DNA of 64,000 bases. It comes from Bremerella alba. GTDB lineage: Bacteria; Planctomycetota; Planctomycetia; Pirellulales; Pirellulaceae. A program made the translations under genes and the position numbers. The notes beneath the pieces were generated by a model, which was not told the DNA's origin, did not search any database, and was given only the letters and a program-made list of their open reading frames with translations. Shown here piece by piece: positions 29,789-38,794 of this stretch; position 1 is the stretch's first letter, and every line of letters starts with the position of its first letter. The stretch covers positions 62,001 through 126,000 of the forward strand of contig NZ_JABRWO010000001.1 in NCBI RefSeq assembly GCF_013618625.1, read 5' to 3'.

Positions 29789-31246
29789 ATGTTTCCTTCC
29801 CGACGCGAATTCTTGCAGCAAAACGCCTGGGGCTTTGGCGCACTTGCTTTATCGTCGCTGTTGTTACAAGACGAAGCGAGTGCTCGCGATGGACAGGATG
29901 GCGTACTTCCGACACTTCATCACCCACCCAAAGCGAAACGTGTTATCCAGCTATTCATGAGCGGAGCGGCAAGTCCGATCGATACATTCGATCACAAGCC
30001 GCAACTCGAGAAGCACCATGGCGAAGAATCTGATTTTGGCGAGCACGTCGAGGCCTTTCAAAATGGCCTCGGGCCGTGGATGAAGTCTCCCTTCAAGTTC
30101 AGGTCCCACGGTCAGTCAGGCAAGAAGCTCAGCGAGGTCGTCGCACCTCTGGGAACATGCGTTGATGACATCGCTTTTATTCATAACATGGTCGGCAAGA
30201 GTGGCGTGCATTCTCAGGCAACCTATCTGCAAGCAACCGGTTTCGACACACCAGGATTCCCAGGTATGGGCGCTTGGGTCAGCTATGGACTGGGAGGCAT
30301 CAGCGATAACTTGCCGGCGTTCGTGGTGCTTCCCGATCACCGTGGCTTTGCCAGCAATGGCCCTAAAAATTGGGGGAGCGCTTTTCTGCCGGCAAGCACC
30401 CAAGGCACCGCGATCTTCCCACAGCGTGTGAACCCGATTGAAGATTTGACACCGAATTCTTCGTACACTTCCAATATGGGTGACGACGCCAGCCTGCAAC
30501 TTCTCGAGCAAATCAATGGACGCTATCAAGAGCAGCGTCCTGGCGATTCAAGGTTGGAAGCTCGTATCCGAAGCTATGAACTAGCGGCGAAGATGCAACT
30601 GAGCGCTCCTCAGGCTTTGGATATCTCGAACGAACCAAACCACATCCTCAAGATGTACGGGCTCGACCGGATGGGAGCAGAGTATCCTTCCGAGATCAAC
30701 GCCCCAGAAGAAATTGAATACTTCGGCCGCAAGTGTCTTATCGCGCGACGTCTGATTGAGCGTGGCGTTCGATTCATCCAAATTTGGTCTGGGAACGACA
30801 ACGGTTTCCCTCGTCGCAATTGGGATAGCCACGAGGATATCCGTCGAGACCATGGCCCTTTGGCCACTGGCATGGCGGTCGGTACCGCCGCACTTATCCA
30901 AGATCTTAAGCAACGTGGATTGCTCGACGACACGATTATCCTCTGGACGACCGAATTTGGCAGGATGCCTTCGACCCAGGGAAGTAAGGGACGCGATCAC
31001 AATCCGTACGTTTTCACCAATTGGCTGTGCGGTGGTGGTATCAAGCCAGGCATCACTCACGGCCAATCAGACCAATGGGGATACAAGCCACTCGACCGCA
31101 ATCTCCCCACCCATGTCTATGATATCCATGCGACGATACTTCACTTATTGGGGATCAATCACGAGAAACTAACCGTCCGCCACAACGGCATCGATCGCCG
31201 ATTAACGGACGTTCATGGACATGTCATTCGCGATATCATAGCGTAG
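29789..31246 (+). CDS. DUF1501 protein, partner of the preceding DUF1549/DUF1553 protein
   Basis: The ATG at 29789 starts MFPSRREFLQQNAWGFGALA, a Tat-like leader; a longer frame from 29729 would overlap the upstream gene and spoil this leader. Family blocks: VIQLFMSGAASPIDTFDHKP, CLIARRLIERGVRFIQIWSG, ILWTTEFGRMPSTQGSKGRD and FTNWLCGGGIKPG. The product is 485 aa, full length. The 14-base spacing to the upstream gene indicates one transcript and probable joint action outside the cytoplasm. Catalytic activity is not established for this family. Confidence 0.94.
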   Translation: MFPSRREFLQQNAWGFGALALSSLLLQDEASARDGQDGVLPTLHHPPKAKRVIQLFMSGAASPIDTFDHKPQLEKHHGEESDFGEHVEAFQNGLGPWMKSPFKFRSHGQSGKKLSEVVAPLGTCVDDIAFIHNMVGKSGVHSQATYLQATGFDTPGFPGMGAWVSYGLGGISDNLPAFVVLPDHRGFASNGPKNWGSAFLPASTQGTAIFPQRVNPIEDLTPNSSYTSNMGDDASLQLLEQINGRYQEQRPGDSRLEARIRSYELAAKMQLSAPQALDISNEPNHILKMYGLDRMGAEYPSEINAPEEIEYFGRKCLIARRLIERGVRFIQIWSGNDNGFPRRNWDSHEDIRRDHGPLATGMAVGTAALIQDLKQRGLLDDTIILWTTEFGRMPSTQGSKGRDHNPYVFTNWLCGGGIKPGITHGQSDQWGYKPLDRNLPTHVYDIHATILHLLGINHEKLTVRHNGIDRRLTDVHGHVIRDIIA

Positions 31247-31348
31247 CCGACACATTTCTCATCCAAATTTCAAATTAGCACATTGGGCGGTTGCTTATTT
31301 TCCAGGTACAATAAAAGTACCTGCCCCCTGCCCTATCTCAGTGACCCT

Positions 31349-33748
31349 ATGAAAAGAATCCTTGTCATAGCCCTTGCGTTGGCATTTCCATGCTTGGCTC
31401 TTAGTGAAGAGATCGACTTCGCGCATCAAGTAGCCCCTTTGCTAAAGAAGCAATGTGGCAAATGCCACAGCGGCACACAAAAAGAAGGGGGTTTCTCACT
31501 TAATACGCGTGAGTTACTTCTTGCTGGGGGCGAATCAGGAGAAGCCGTTGTCCTTCGAAACGCAGATCAAAGCGTACTGATCGAGCGGGTCACGTCGGAC
31601 GATGAATTCACTCGAATGCCACCTGACGGGGATCCTCTTACCGCAGACCAAGTTAAGCTCTTGCGGCGTTGGATCGAATCGGGCTTATTCTGGGAGCCAG
31701 GCTTCACGTTCGGTAAAAAGATTTACGAGCCACCCCTGAAACCACGTCGTCCTGAATTGCCGCCAGCTATCGCAGGTCGCACCAATCCGATCGACAGGAT
31801 TCTTGATGCGCAGCTGACTGAGCAAAACATGTCTCCCTTAGAACCAATCGATGACGATGCCTATCTGCGTCGCGTCTATCTGGACTTGATCGGTGTACTC
31901 CCGACACCGAAAGATCGCAAAGCTTTCCTGCAAGATTCATCTCCAGATAAACGCTCTCAGTTAGTTCAAACCTTGTTGGCTCGAGATGTTGATTATGCGG
32001 AACACTGGCTTACCTTTTGGAACGATCTACTCCGGAACGACTATGCAGGCACCGGATTCATCACTGGTGGTCGAAAGCAAATCTCTCGGTGGTTGTACGA
32101 CGCTCTTGTCAACAATATGCCATACGACCAATTCGCTCGAGAACTAATCGCCCCGCCCACACCGGAAAGCTCTGGGTTCGCCCAAGGCATCAAGTGGCGT
32201 GGGGAAGTCAGCGCCGCCCAAACCGTTGAGGTCCAATTTGCCCAGAACGTTGGACAGTCTTTCCTTGGCATCAACTTGAAATGCGCCTCGTGCCACGACA
32301 GTTTCATCGATCGCTGGAAACTCAAGGACGCCTATGGCTTAGCCGCGATCTACTCCGAGCGATCTCTCGAACTTCACCGCTGCGATAAGCCCATTGGCGA
32401 AACCGCAGAGGCAGCGTGGCTCTTTCCTGAAATAGGACAGGTCGATGCATCCGCACCTCAATCGAAACGGTTGCAGCAACTCGCCGATTTAATGACTCAC
32501 CGCGAGAACGGCCGATTCACGCGCACGATTGTCAACCGTCTGTGGCATCGAATGATGGGGCGTGGAATCGTTCATCCGACCGATGCTATGCAAAGCCCAC
32601 CATGGAACGCCGACCTGCTCGATTTCCTGGCCGAACATCTCGTTGAGAATGATTATGACCTCAAACAAACTTTGCAACTGATTGCCAACTCTCAGGCTTA
32701 TCAAACGCAAGCCGAGCGAGTCGCGGATAAAGCGGATCCCAATAGTTATCAGTATGCAGGCCCCCGCAGCAAGCGAATGACGGCGGAACAGTTTGTCGAT
32801 TGCGTCTGGCAGGTGACCGAGACTTCTCCAAGTAAATTTGATGCTCCTGTTATCCGGGGCAACCTAACCTCAGACCCGAATAGTAACGTCAAAATCGTAG
32901 GTAAATGGATTTGGAATCAATCTGACGTAACCCAGGTAGCGACCGGAGAAACGATCACGCTGCGAAAGCGATTTGAGCTTTCGCAGGTACCTTCAGATGG
33001 ATTTGCATTGGTAACCTGCGACAACGAATACACACTCTTCATCAATGGAAAGAAGCTTGTTTCTGGCGATAATTGGATGGAGCCAGACTTGGTACGACTT
33101 ACCTCGCTGAAAAAGGGTACCAACGAAGTCCTTATCATGGCAAAGAATGCTGGCAGCGGTCCCAATGCGGCTGGGTTGTTTTTTGAAGCACGTTTCGCAG
33201 ATCAGGTCATTGCCTCGGACGAAACCTGGCAATGGACAACCCAAGTCCCCAGTAACTCTGGCAAATTTGAGAAACAGCCCGATAATTGGAATACTACCTC
33301 CGTTGTGAAGGGACAGGAGGTATGGATGGGACGCCTTAGACCGGCCATGGCTCGACTGCTTTCTCAGGGAATCGACGGCCAGCGTTATCGGGTTCGGGCT
33401 TCGCTTTTAAAGAGCGACTTTTTGATGCGTTCGCTAGGCCGTCCTAATCGAGATCAGGTTGTCAGTGTACGACCTTTAGAGCTGACCACACTTGAAGCAA
33501 TCGACCTCTCAAATGGTGAAGCTCTGGCAAACACGCTACGTCGTGGGGCAAAGCAACTGAATCAACGCGAATGGAAGTCACCTCAGCACTTTGTCTTGTG
33601 GTTGTATCACTTCGCGTTGAGTCGAGATCCGACGGAAGCCGAACTGGCAACGCTCGCGGACTCCCTCGGCCCGGAGATGTCCACCCAAGCGATGGAGGAT
33701 GTCCTCTGGGCTGTTTTCATGCTTCCAGAATTTCAACTTGTTCACTAA
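31349..33748 (+). CDS. Cytochrome c + DUF1549/DUF1553 secreted protein with inserted beta domain
   Basis: The start is placed at the ATG at 31349, giving the signal peptide MKRILVIALALAFPCLALS; the 66 bases upstream in frame are not leader-like. The haem motif CGKCH is at residues 36-40, followed by TRMPPDGDPLT typical of the planctomycete cytochrome domain. DUF1549 spans about 145-320 (NPIDRILDAQL, YLRRVYLDLIGVLPTPKD, CASCHDSFIDRW). DUF1553 starts about 385 and is interrupted at about 517-640 by a galactose-binding-like beta region (LRKRFELSQVPSDGFALVTC, NEYTLFINGKKLVSG). It ends LWAVFMLPEFQLVH as family members do. Paired with the DUF1501 gene 13 bases downstream. Confidence 0.93.
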   Translation: MKRILVIALALAFPCLALSEEIDFAHQVAPLLKKQCGKCHSGTQKEGGFSLNTRELLLAGGESGEAVVLRNADQSVLIERVTSDDEFTRMPPDGDPLTADQVKLLRRWIESGLFWEPGFTFGKKIYEPPLKPRRPELPPAIAGRTNPIDRILDAQLTEQNMSPLEPIDDDAYLRRVYLDLIGVLPTPKDRKAFLQDSSPDKRSQLVQTLLARDVDYAEHWLTFWNDLLRNDYAGTGFITGGRKQISRWLYDALVNNMPYDQFARELIAPPTPESSGFAQGIKWRGEVSAAQTVEVQFAQNVGQSFLGINLKCASCHDSFIDRWKLKDAYGLAAIYSERSLELHRCDKPIGETAEAAWLFPEIGQVDASAPQSKRLQQLADLMTHRENGRFTRTIVNRLWHRMMGRGIVHPTDAMQSPPWNADLLDFLAEHLVENDYDLKQTLQLIANSQAYQTQAERVADKADPNSYQYAGPRSKRMTAEQFVDCVWQVTETSPSKFDAPVIRGNLTSDPNSNVKIVGKWIWNQSDVTQVATGETITLRKRFELSQVPSDGFALVTCDNEYTLFINGKKLVSGDNWMEPDLVRLTSLKKGTNEVLIMAKNAGSGPNAAGLFFEARFADQVIASDETWQWTTQVPSNSGKFEKQPDNWNTTSVVKGQEVWMGRLRPAMARLLSQGIDGQRYRVRASLLKSDFLMRSLGRPNRDQVVSVRPLELTTLEAIDLSNGEALANTLRRGAKQLNQREWKSPQHFVLWLYHFALSRDPTEAELATLADSLGPEMSTQAMEDVLWAVFMLPEFQLVH

Positions 33749-33761
33749 GTTAGGGTTCCCC

Positions 33762-35192
33762 ATGGACCGCGCACAAGTACGACGACAATTCTTAAAGCAA
33801 TTGGGCGCCGCGTCGACAGCGACCATGATGGCCGGCGCGCCTCAACTGGTCACCGCCAACGATGCAGCGGTCGAGAACCCTATAGCAAAAGCCGATTCTT
33901 GTATCCTGATTTGGATGGCCGGCGGCATGGCTGCTCCTGACACGTTTGATCCCAAGAGGTATGTCCCGTTCGAGGTGGGCATGCCGGTAGCTGATATCGA
34001 AAGCACTTTTCCATCGATCGACACCAACGTCGACAACATCAAGATCTCGCAGGGCCTGGAAAACATCGCCCAGGTGATGGATAAGGCCACCTTAATTCGC
34101 TCGCACGTGCTACCAGACCTGGGAAGCATTCTCCACTCGCGACATCAATATCACTGGCATACCGGTTATGTCCCCCCGCAAACGGTTGCCTGTCCGCATA
34201 TCGGGGCGTGGATGGCAAAGACCCTCGGTCCCTTGAATCCCGTGATGCCTGCGTTTATCAATATTGGCCAGCGACTGGAAGGAGTCGGCGAGCAGGAAGA
34301 GTTGAAAGCATTTACCACCGCTGGTTTCTTTGGCAGTGAATTTGGTCCAATGAACCTGCCTTACCCGGAACAAGCCGCGCAGTCGGTGCGTCCTCCGGAA
34401 GGGATGAAGTCCCAGCGGTTTGCCAATCGTAACAAACTCTTACAAAAGCTAATCGACCAGTCACCGCAACGCGACTTTATCGGGGACTTTCAGCGTGAAT
34501 CGCAGTTACGCTCGATGGAGAACGCCTATCGGCTTCTATCCGCGAAAGAGCGTGAGGCCTTCGACATTTCGCTGGAGCCGAAAGCGTCTTACGAGAAGTA
34601 CGATACTGGACGCTTTGGACGTGGATGCCTATTGGCCCGGCGCCTAGTAGAGAATGGCGCCCGTTTTGTCGAAGTAACCACCGAATACGTACCGTTTCTC
34701 AACTGGGACACGCACGCTAACGGTTTCACCACCCTGCAGAGAATGAAGCAGGAGGTCGATCGGCCGATCGCACAGTTGATTCTCGACTTGGAAAGCCGCG
34801 GGCTGCTCGATCGTACGCTCGTCATCCTGGCTAGTGAATTTAGTCGCGACATGATCATGGAAGGCAAGCCAGGCTCGAACGCTCGTGATCAAGCCACCGA
34901 AAAAGTCGATGTTTTAAAAGAGCTGAAGCACTACGGACAGCATCGCCACTTCACCGGCGGTTCATGCGTCGCCATGTGGGGCGGCGGTGTCAAGACGGGA
35001 CACCTCTACGGCAAGACAGCCAACCAGCGTCCTTTCGTCGCGGTCGAAAACCCAATCTCAGTAATAGACCTCCATGCGACTATCTTCACGGCCATGGGCA
35101 TCAGTCCCAAGACTCAATACGAAGTCGAACGCCGACCGTTCTACGCTACTGAAGACGGAAAAGGCAAGCCGGTGATGGACATCTTCGCTTAG
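33762..35192 (+). CDS. DUF1501 protein, third copy
   Basis: The ATG at 33762 gives RAQVRRQFLKQLGAASTA, a Tat-type leader with paired Arg. Typical blocks: CILIWMAGGMAAPDTFDPKR, CLLARRLVENGARFVEVTTE, LVILASEFSRDMIMEG and GGSCVAMWGGGVKTGHLYGK. Product 476 aa. It differs from the other two copies around residues 320-400, where a longer loop follows SEFSRD. It is the last gene of the plus-strand run and is followed by a shared terminator. Confidence 0.93.
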   Translation: MDRAQVRRQFLKQLGAASTATMMAGAPQLVTANDAAVENPIAKADSCILIWMAGGMAAPDTFDPKRYVPFEVGMPVADIESTFPSIDTNVDNIKISQGLENIAQVMDKATLIRSHVLPDLGSILHSRHQYHWHTGYVPPQTVACPHIGAWMAKTLGPLNPVMPAFINIGQRLEGVGEQEELKAFTTAGFFGSEFGPMNLPYPEQAAQSVRPPEGMKSQRFANRNKLLQKLIDQSPQRDFIGDFQRESQLRSMENAYRLLSAKEREAFDISLEPKASYEKYDTGRFGRGCLLARRLVENGARFVEVTTEYVPFLNWDTHANGFTTLQRMKQEVDRPIAQLILDLESRGLLDRTLVILASEFSRDMIMEGKPGSNARDQATEKVDVLKELKHYGQHRHFTGGSCVAMWGGGVKTGHLYGKTANQRPFVAVENPISVIDLHATIFTAMGISPKTQYEVERRPFYATEDGKGKPVMDIFA

Positions 35193-35267
35193 AACGAGCA
35201 TGGTTCTGATACTTTCACGAAGGTTTTTGCAGCCCGTAATCACCCGTCCACATGCGAAGTAATAGAA

Positions 35268-35299
35268 AGAGCCGCCGATCCAAGAGAATCGACGGCTCT
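35268..35299. terminator. Probable two-way terminator between convergent genes
   Basis: AGAGCCG-C-CGAT (35268-35279) pairs with ATCG-A-CGGCTCT (35288-35299) with one mismatch. Short T-rich stretches lie on both sides when read in either direction. It lies between the convergent DUF1501 and thioredoxin-like genes. Confidence 0.6.
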
Positions 35300-35328
35300 A
35301 TATTCTTGATTCATTCGTCAAAGCGATC

Positions 35329-35895
35329 CTAGTTCAGGATCGACTTCAGGCCACCGACGACAGCGTCGACCTTAAGGTCCTTGGCGGAAGCAGCAGCGAA
35401 GTTGGCCTTCACTTTGCCGCCTTGGGCGAGGATCACGGTCACTTCGGCGTTTGGATTGATTCCGTAATCTTCCGGGCCATTTTCAAATTCGTTCGGCAGC
35501 ACGAAAGGAACGTTTTCGGCATTGGCGGTCTTGGCCAGCTTTTCAGCGGACGCTTTGGCAGCAGCCTTGTTTTCGCCGAGGTAGTTCACGAAAGTACGAA
35601 GCTGCTTGTCTTCGTTCTTAGCGATTGCTTCGTCCAGTTGTTTCACCAGATTCACGACCGCCTTGTCATCACTACGAGTGAAAATTATCACCTGAGGGCG
35701 ACCGCCGTTCTTACAGCGATAGCACAGGTTTTTACCAACTTCCACACCATCTTCGGAAGCACCGGCAAGCTTGGTCACGTAGAAAGCGCCGATCATTTCG
35801 CCTTCTTGCAGACCGCTTTTGGTTTCTTCTGCCATCAGCAGCGAAGAACCAGCCATCAGAGCGACCGCAGTCAGAGCCATTGTCAAAAATTTCAT
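35329..35895 (-). CDS. Secreted thioredoxin-like protein with CxxC
   Basis: The ATG at 35895, with GGAGA upstream, gives MKFLTMALTAVALMAGSSLL and a clean signal peptide of about 22 residues. The 166-residue mature part looks like a thioredoxin-like fold: it contains LCYRCKNGGRPQVIIFTR, where a CxxC pair precedes a beta strand, and ENVPFVLPNEFENG in the place of the cis-Pro loop. The CxxC lies in an unusual NLCYRCKNG context, so it may bind a cofactor or form a structural disulfide instead of being a classic reductase. Codons are strongly skewed to C/G-ending forms compared with neighbours, which suggests high expression. Function unknown. Confidence 0.75.
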   Translation of the reverse strand: MKFLTMALTAVALMAGSSLLMAEETKSGLQEGEMIGAFYVTKLAGASEDGVEVGKNLCYRCKNGGRPQVIIFTRSDDKAVVNLVKQLDEAIAKNEDKQLRTFVNYLGENKAAAKASAEKLAKTANAENVPFVLPNEFENGPEDYGINPNAEVTVILAQGGKVKANFAAASAKDLKVDAVVGGLKSILN

Positions 35896-36137
35896 TGAGA
35901 GTCTCCAGGGACAAACCAAGGGAAAACAAAACGGGGAGGTAAACGGAAGGGATAGACGCCTAACTTTGAGCGTCGAGGTTGACCTGGGAGGATATTCCCT
36001 GTCAGATGCAGTATCCGCAATCCGGAGCCACGCTTCAAGTCTTTGAAATGATTATCCTATTGATTCCATAATTCTGTTATGTTGCTAACAAACCCCGAAA
36101 TTGCCTGCCGGTTCTCCTCATTTTGAGCATCTTTTCG

Positions 36138-37940
36138 ATGAACCTACGCCGCCTGACCTACCTCGGAATTGCTGTCTGCATCGCAAGTGTCCCAGTGCTA
36201 GCCGTTCCTGCTCAGCCACGCTCCGTCGAATACCGCTCGCCGGTCGATCTAGTTTTATTGAAGAACGACACTTGGTTAGTCGTCGCCAATCAAACATCGA
36301 ACAGCGTTAGCCTGCTCGAAACAAAAAGTGGCAAAATCCTCGACGAAATCCTCTGTGGTGATCATCCCTCTGCCATCGTGGCATGCCTGGATGGACAACA
36401 TATACTGGTCAGCTGTGCCCATAGCGGCCAGATCTCCCTCATTCAGGTTGAAGGGGGCAAACTAAATGAAATTCACACCATAGATGTTGGCTTCGAGCCT
36501 ACCGGACTGACCGTTGCCCCCAATGGTAAGACAGCTTACGTAGGCCTAGTCGCGACCGGCGAAGTCGCGGAACTCGATCTAGTGCAAGCGAAGGTCGCCC
36601 GGAAATTTTCGGTTGGTGCCTGGCCCCGCTACCTTACCGTTTCACCTAACGGCGAGCGGCTGGCCGTTGGCTGCAGTGGCGAAAGTAAGATCGTCATTGT
36701 CGACCTGATCCAAGGAGAGATTGCTTACTCGTCGAAACTTTCCGGAGGGATCAACATCGGCCATTTGCAATGTTCGGCCGATGGAAAGTATGTCTACTTC
36801 CCCTGGATGATTTACCGCAGCAACCCGATCAACCGAGACAATATCCGTCGCGGGTGGGTCCTGGGAAGTCGCATAGGTCGCGTTCGTCTCGACAAACAGG
36901 AATACCGTGAAGCGATTACGTTGGATGTGCCAGGCATGGCGGTCGCCGATCCGCATGGAATCGTGATGGACAGTTCCAACAAACGACTCGTCGTTTCGGC
37001 AGCGGGTTCGCACGATCTATTGGTCTATCGACGAGACGATTTGCCCTGGGAAGGTGTTGGCGGTCCTGGCGACTTGATCGATCCCAAGCTGATGCAAGAT
37101 CGCGATCTTTTCCAACGTATTGATCTCGGCGGACGCCCCATGGGTATCGCCATGGCTCGGGACGGTCGAACGGTTTACGTCGCCAACTACCTGAAAGACG
37201 CTATCCAAGTAGTCAATATCGAAGATCGAAGTATCCTTCGCGATATCCCCCTAGGCCAGCGACCGCGACCTTCTCAGGTACGCCACGGCGAAGAACTCTT
37301 CTACGATGCCCGACGAAGTCTCGATCAGTGGTACAGCTGCCACACGTGCCACTACAACGGCGGTGTGAATTCCAAAGCAATGGACACCTGGAACGATGGC
37401 TCCGCGCTGACGATGAAGACGGTCCTGCCACTGGAACACCTCGACAGAACGGGCCCTTGGACGTGGCACGGTTGGCAAGAAGATCTACACGATGCCATGC
37501 ACAAGTCGTTCACCACAACTATGCAGGGGCGCCCGGCAAGTCCTAGAGAAGCCGATGCGATTCTGGCGTACCTGAAAACCGATCGTTCTCCGCCCAATCC
37601 ATTTCGCGAGAAAGACGGTTCTTTAAACGAGTCAGCCATTCGTGGCCAAAAAGTCTTCGCCGGCACGGAAGCCAATTGCATCAGTTGTCACAACGGGCCT
37701 CACTTTACCGATGGTGAAATTCACGACGTAGGCCTGGGTTCGGAAGAGGACGAGTACCAAGGCTACAACACGCCCAGCTTGACCGGCATTTATCGCAAGG
37801 TCCGCTTTCTCCATGATGGCCGAGCTGGCAGCTTGGAAGAAGTTTTGTCGGACTATCATTCACCGGAAGAGGTCTCTGGAACCCGTGCGATGACCGAAAG
37901 TGAATTGGCGGATCTAATTTCATATTTGAAATCGCTGTAA
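36138..37940 (+). CDS. Beta-propeller di-haem cytochrome (YVTN repeats + peroxidase-like domain)
   Basis: Exported protein of about 600 aa; I use the ATG at 36138 (MNLRRLTYLGIAVCIASVPV) as the leader start, and a TTG at 36123 is less likely. Residues 35-370 form a seven-bladed-type propeller with YVTN-like repeats (WLVVANQTSNSVSLLE, TAYVGLVATGEVAELD, TVYVANYLKDAIQVVN). The C-terminal part carries two haem-binding motifs, CHTCH (about residue 400) and CISCH (about 514). The layout TPSLTGIYRKVRFLHDGRAG is typical of the cytochrome c peroxidase/MauG-like family. It probably moves electrons or oxidises a substrate in the periplasm; the substrate is unknown. Confidence 0.88.
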   Translation: MNLRRLTYLGIAVCIASVPVLAVPAQPRSVEYRSPVDLVLLKNDTWLVVANQTSNSVSLLETKSGKILDEILCGDHPSAIVACLDGQHILVSCAHSGQISLIQVEGGKLNEIHTIDVGFEPTGLTVAPNGKTAYVGLVATGEVAELDLVQAKVARKFSVGAWPRYLTVSPNGERLAVGCSGESKIVIVDLIQGEIAYSSKLSGGINIGHLQCSADGKYVYFPWMIYRSNPINRDNIRRGWVLGSRIGRVRLDKQEYREAITLDVPGMAVADPHGIVMDSSNKRLVVSAAGSHDLLVYRRDDLPWEGVGGPGDLIDPKLMQDRDLFQRIDLGGRPMGIAMARDGRTVYVANYLKDAIQVVNIEDRSILRDIPLGQRPRPSQVRHGEELFYDARRSLDQWYSCHTCHYNGGVNSKAMDTWNDGSALTMKTVLPLEHLDRTGPWTWHGWQEDLHDAMHKSFTTTMQGRPASPREADAILAYLKTDRSPPNPFREKDGSLNESAIRGQKVFAGTEANCISCHNGPHFTDGEIHDVGLGSEEDEYQGYNTPSLTGIYRKVRFLHDGRAGSLEEVLSDYHSPEEVSGTRAMTESELADLISYLKSL

Positions 37941-37945
37941 GAAAG

Positions 37946-38021
37946 TGTTCTCGCCAGGAATTGAACCTGGTCCGACAGCTTCGGAAGCTGCCATGCGAAT
38001 CCAGCACACTCACAGGCGAAC
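37946..38021 (-). tRNA. tRNA-Arg (CCG)-like
   Basis: Anticodon loop TTCCGAA closed by GCAGC/GCTGT gives anticodon CCG. The T arm CCAGG-TTCAATT-CCTGG is perfect and followed by CGAGAAC and A73. The D stem TGTG/CGCA encloses a 13-nt loop with GG. The 5' acceptor GTTCGCC pairs at only five of seven positions. No CCA is encoded. Last unit of the array. Confidence 0.7.
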
Positions 38022-38023
38022 AA

Positions 38024-38097
38024 CGGGCAACCGAGGAGAGTCGAACCGATCACACCGATCTTGCAAGAATCAGTCGCCCCCATCAGCATGCAGGCCC
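38024..38097 (-). tRNA. tRNA-Ala (TGC)-like, degenerate
   Basis: Anticodon loop CTTGCAA, closed by TGATT/GATCG, gives TGC. The T-loop TTCGACT is canonical but its 5-bp stem hardly pairs. Only the outer GGGC/GCCC of the acceptor pairs. It starts two bases from the tRNA-Arg unit. Could be a pseudogene or need unusual folding. Confidence 0.55.
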
Positions 38098-38110
38098 AAT
38101 TATGTAAAAG

Positions 38111-38179
38111 AAGCGGGTCCGGGAGTCGCACCCGACCGTCCAGGCTTATGAGGCCCAAATGAGCACTGGCTCACCCGCG
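38111..38179 (-). tRNA. tRNA-Met (CAT)-like, miniature D-loop
   Basis: Anticodon loop CTCATAA gives CAT. The acceptor GCGGGT/ACCCGC is perfect over six pairs, with a mismatch at the outermost C1-T72 position, reminiscent of initiator tRNA. The D stem GAGC/GCTC directly follows the acceptor and closes a loop of only four bases (CAGT), so G18G19 are missing. The T-loop is TGCGACT, with G in place of T55. About 69 nt in total. Confidence 0.65.
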
Positions 38180-38188
38180 TCAAAAGAC

Positions 38189-38272
38189 AAGTAAAGGGGA
38201 GACTTGCACTCCCACTTCCCAAGGACACGACGTTCTAAGCGTCGCGCGTCTACTAAGTTCCGCCACTCGGGA
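38189..38272 (-). tRNA. tRNA-Leu (TAG)-like, broken acceptor stem
   Basis: Class II body: D arm TGGCGGAACTTAGTAGACGC, anticodon arm CGACG-CTTAGAA-CGTCG (anticodon TAG), a long variable arm and T arm GGGAG-TGCAAGT-CTCCC. The T-loop has TGC instead of TTC. The 5' TCCCGAG does not pair with the 3' CTTTACT beyond two or three positions. An outer GACATGT/ACTTGTC pairing is possible but leaves unpaired inserts on both sides. Confidence 0.65.
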
Positions 38273-38281
38273 CATGTCAGC

Positions 38282-38794
38282 CTATCTGCCTGCAAGTCGG
38301 CATTCGATCTCAACGGTTCGATCAACCACGTCAGTTCCCGCTGTGAGCCGGTAAATCTCTAACTTGTCGTTGACCAAAACGGACGAGAGATTCAGAACGA
38401 CATAGTTTTGTATTCGTTTTCGCAACCCAACCTTTCCCTGATGGGGAATGTTTCTCGGCACGATCAACCAGGCCGCACCTTCGGAGGACAATTGTTTCTG
38501 AATCGAAGTAAGTACTTGGCTCCGCGAGACACGGGTCAGCATATTCAAAACGTGATTGCACACGATCGTGTCGTAGCCACCTTTCGGCGACAATGGCCGA
38601 TAGTAGGGATCGAACGCGTCCCAGCCAAAGCAATCTGCGTCAAAACCAAATCCACACCCATAGTCGAGCACACGTCCGCGAATCAAACTGGCCTCAACCA
38701 ACCAATTTGCAGCGAAGCTAACCGACTGGCGTCGTATCGCTCCCCCTAATTCTTTGATAAATCTGTATCCACAGGAACACTTTAGCTTGGGCAC
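38282..38794 (-). CDS. Class I SAM-dependent methyltransferase inside the tRNA array
   Basis: About 170 aa starting at a GTG (38794) that has AAAGGA six bases upstream; the frame remains open to a GTG at 38860, which would add 22 residues. SAM-binding motif I is GRVLDYGCGFGF, with the acidic motif II in WDAFDPYY and motif IV-like YDTIVCNHVLNML. A CSCGYRF segment near the N-terminus hints at a metal or nucleic-acid contact. It lies between tRNA-like units on the same strand, with stop and start only a few dozen bases from them. A tRNA substrate is suggested by context only. Sequence type is the small unspecific methyltransferase_11/25-like group. Confidence 0.72.
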   Translation of the reverse strand: MPKLKCSCGYRFIKELGGAIRRQSVSFAANWLVEASLIRGRVLDYGCGFGFDADCFGWDAFDPYYRPLSPKGGYDTIVCNHVLNMLTRVSRSQVLTSIQKQLSSEGAAWLIVPRNIPHQGKVGLRKRIQNYVVLNLSSVLVNDKLEIYRLTAGTDVVDRTVEIECRLAGR

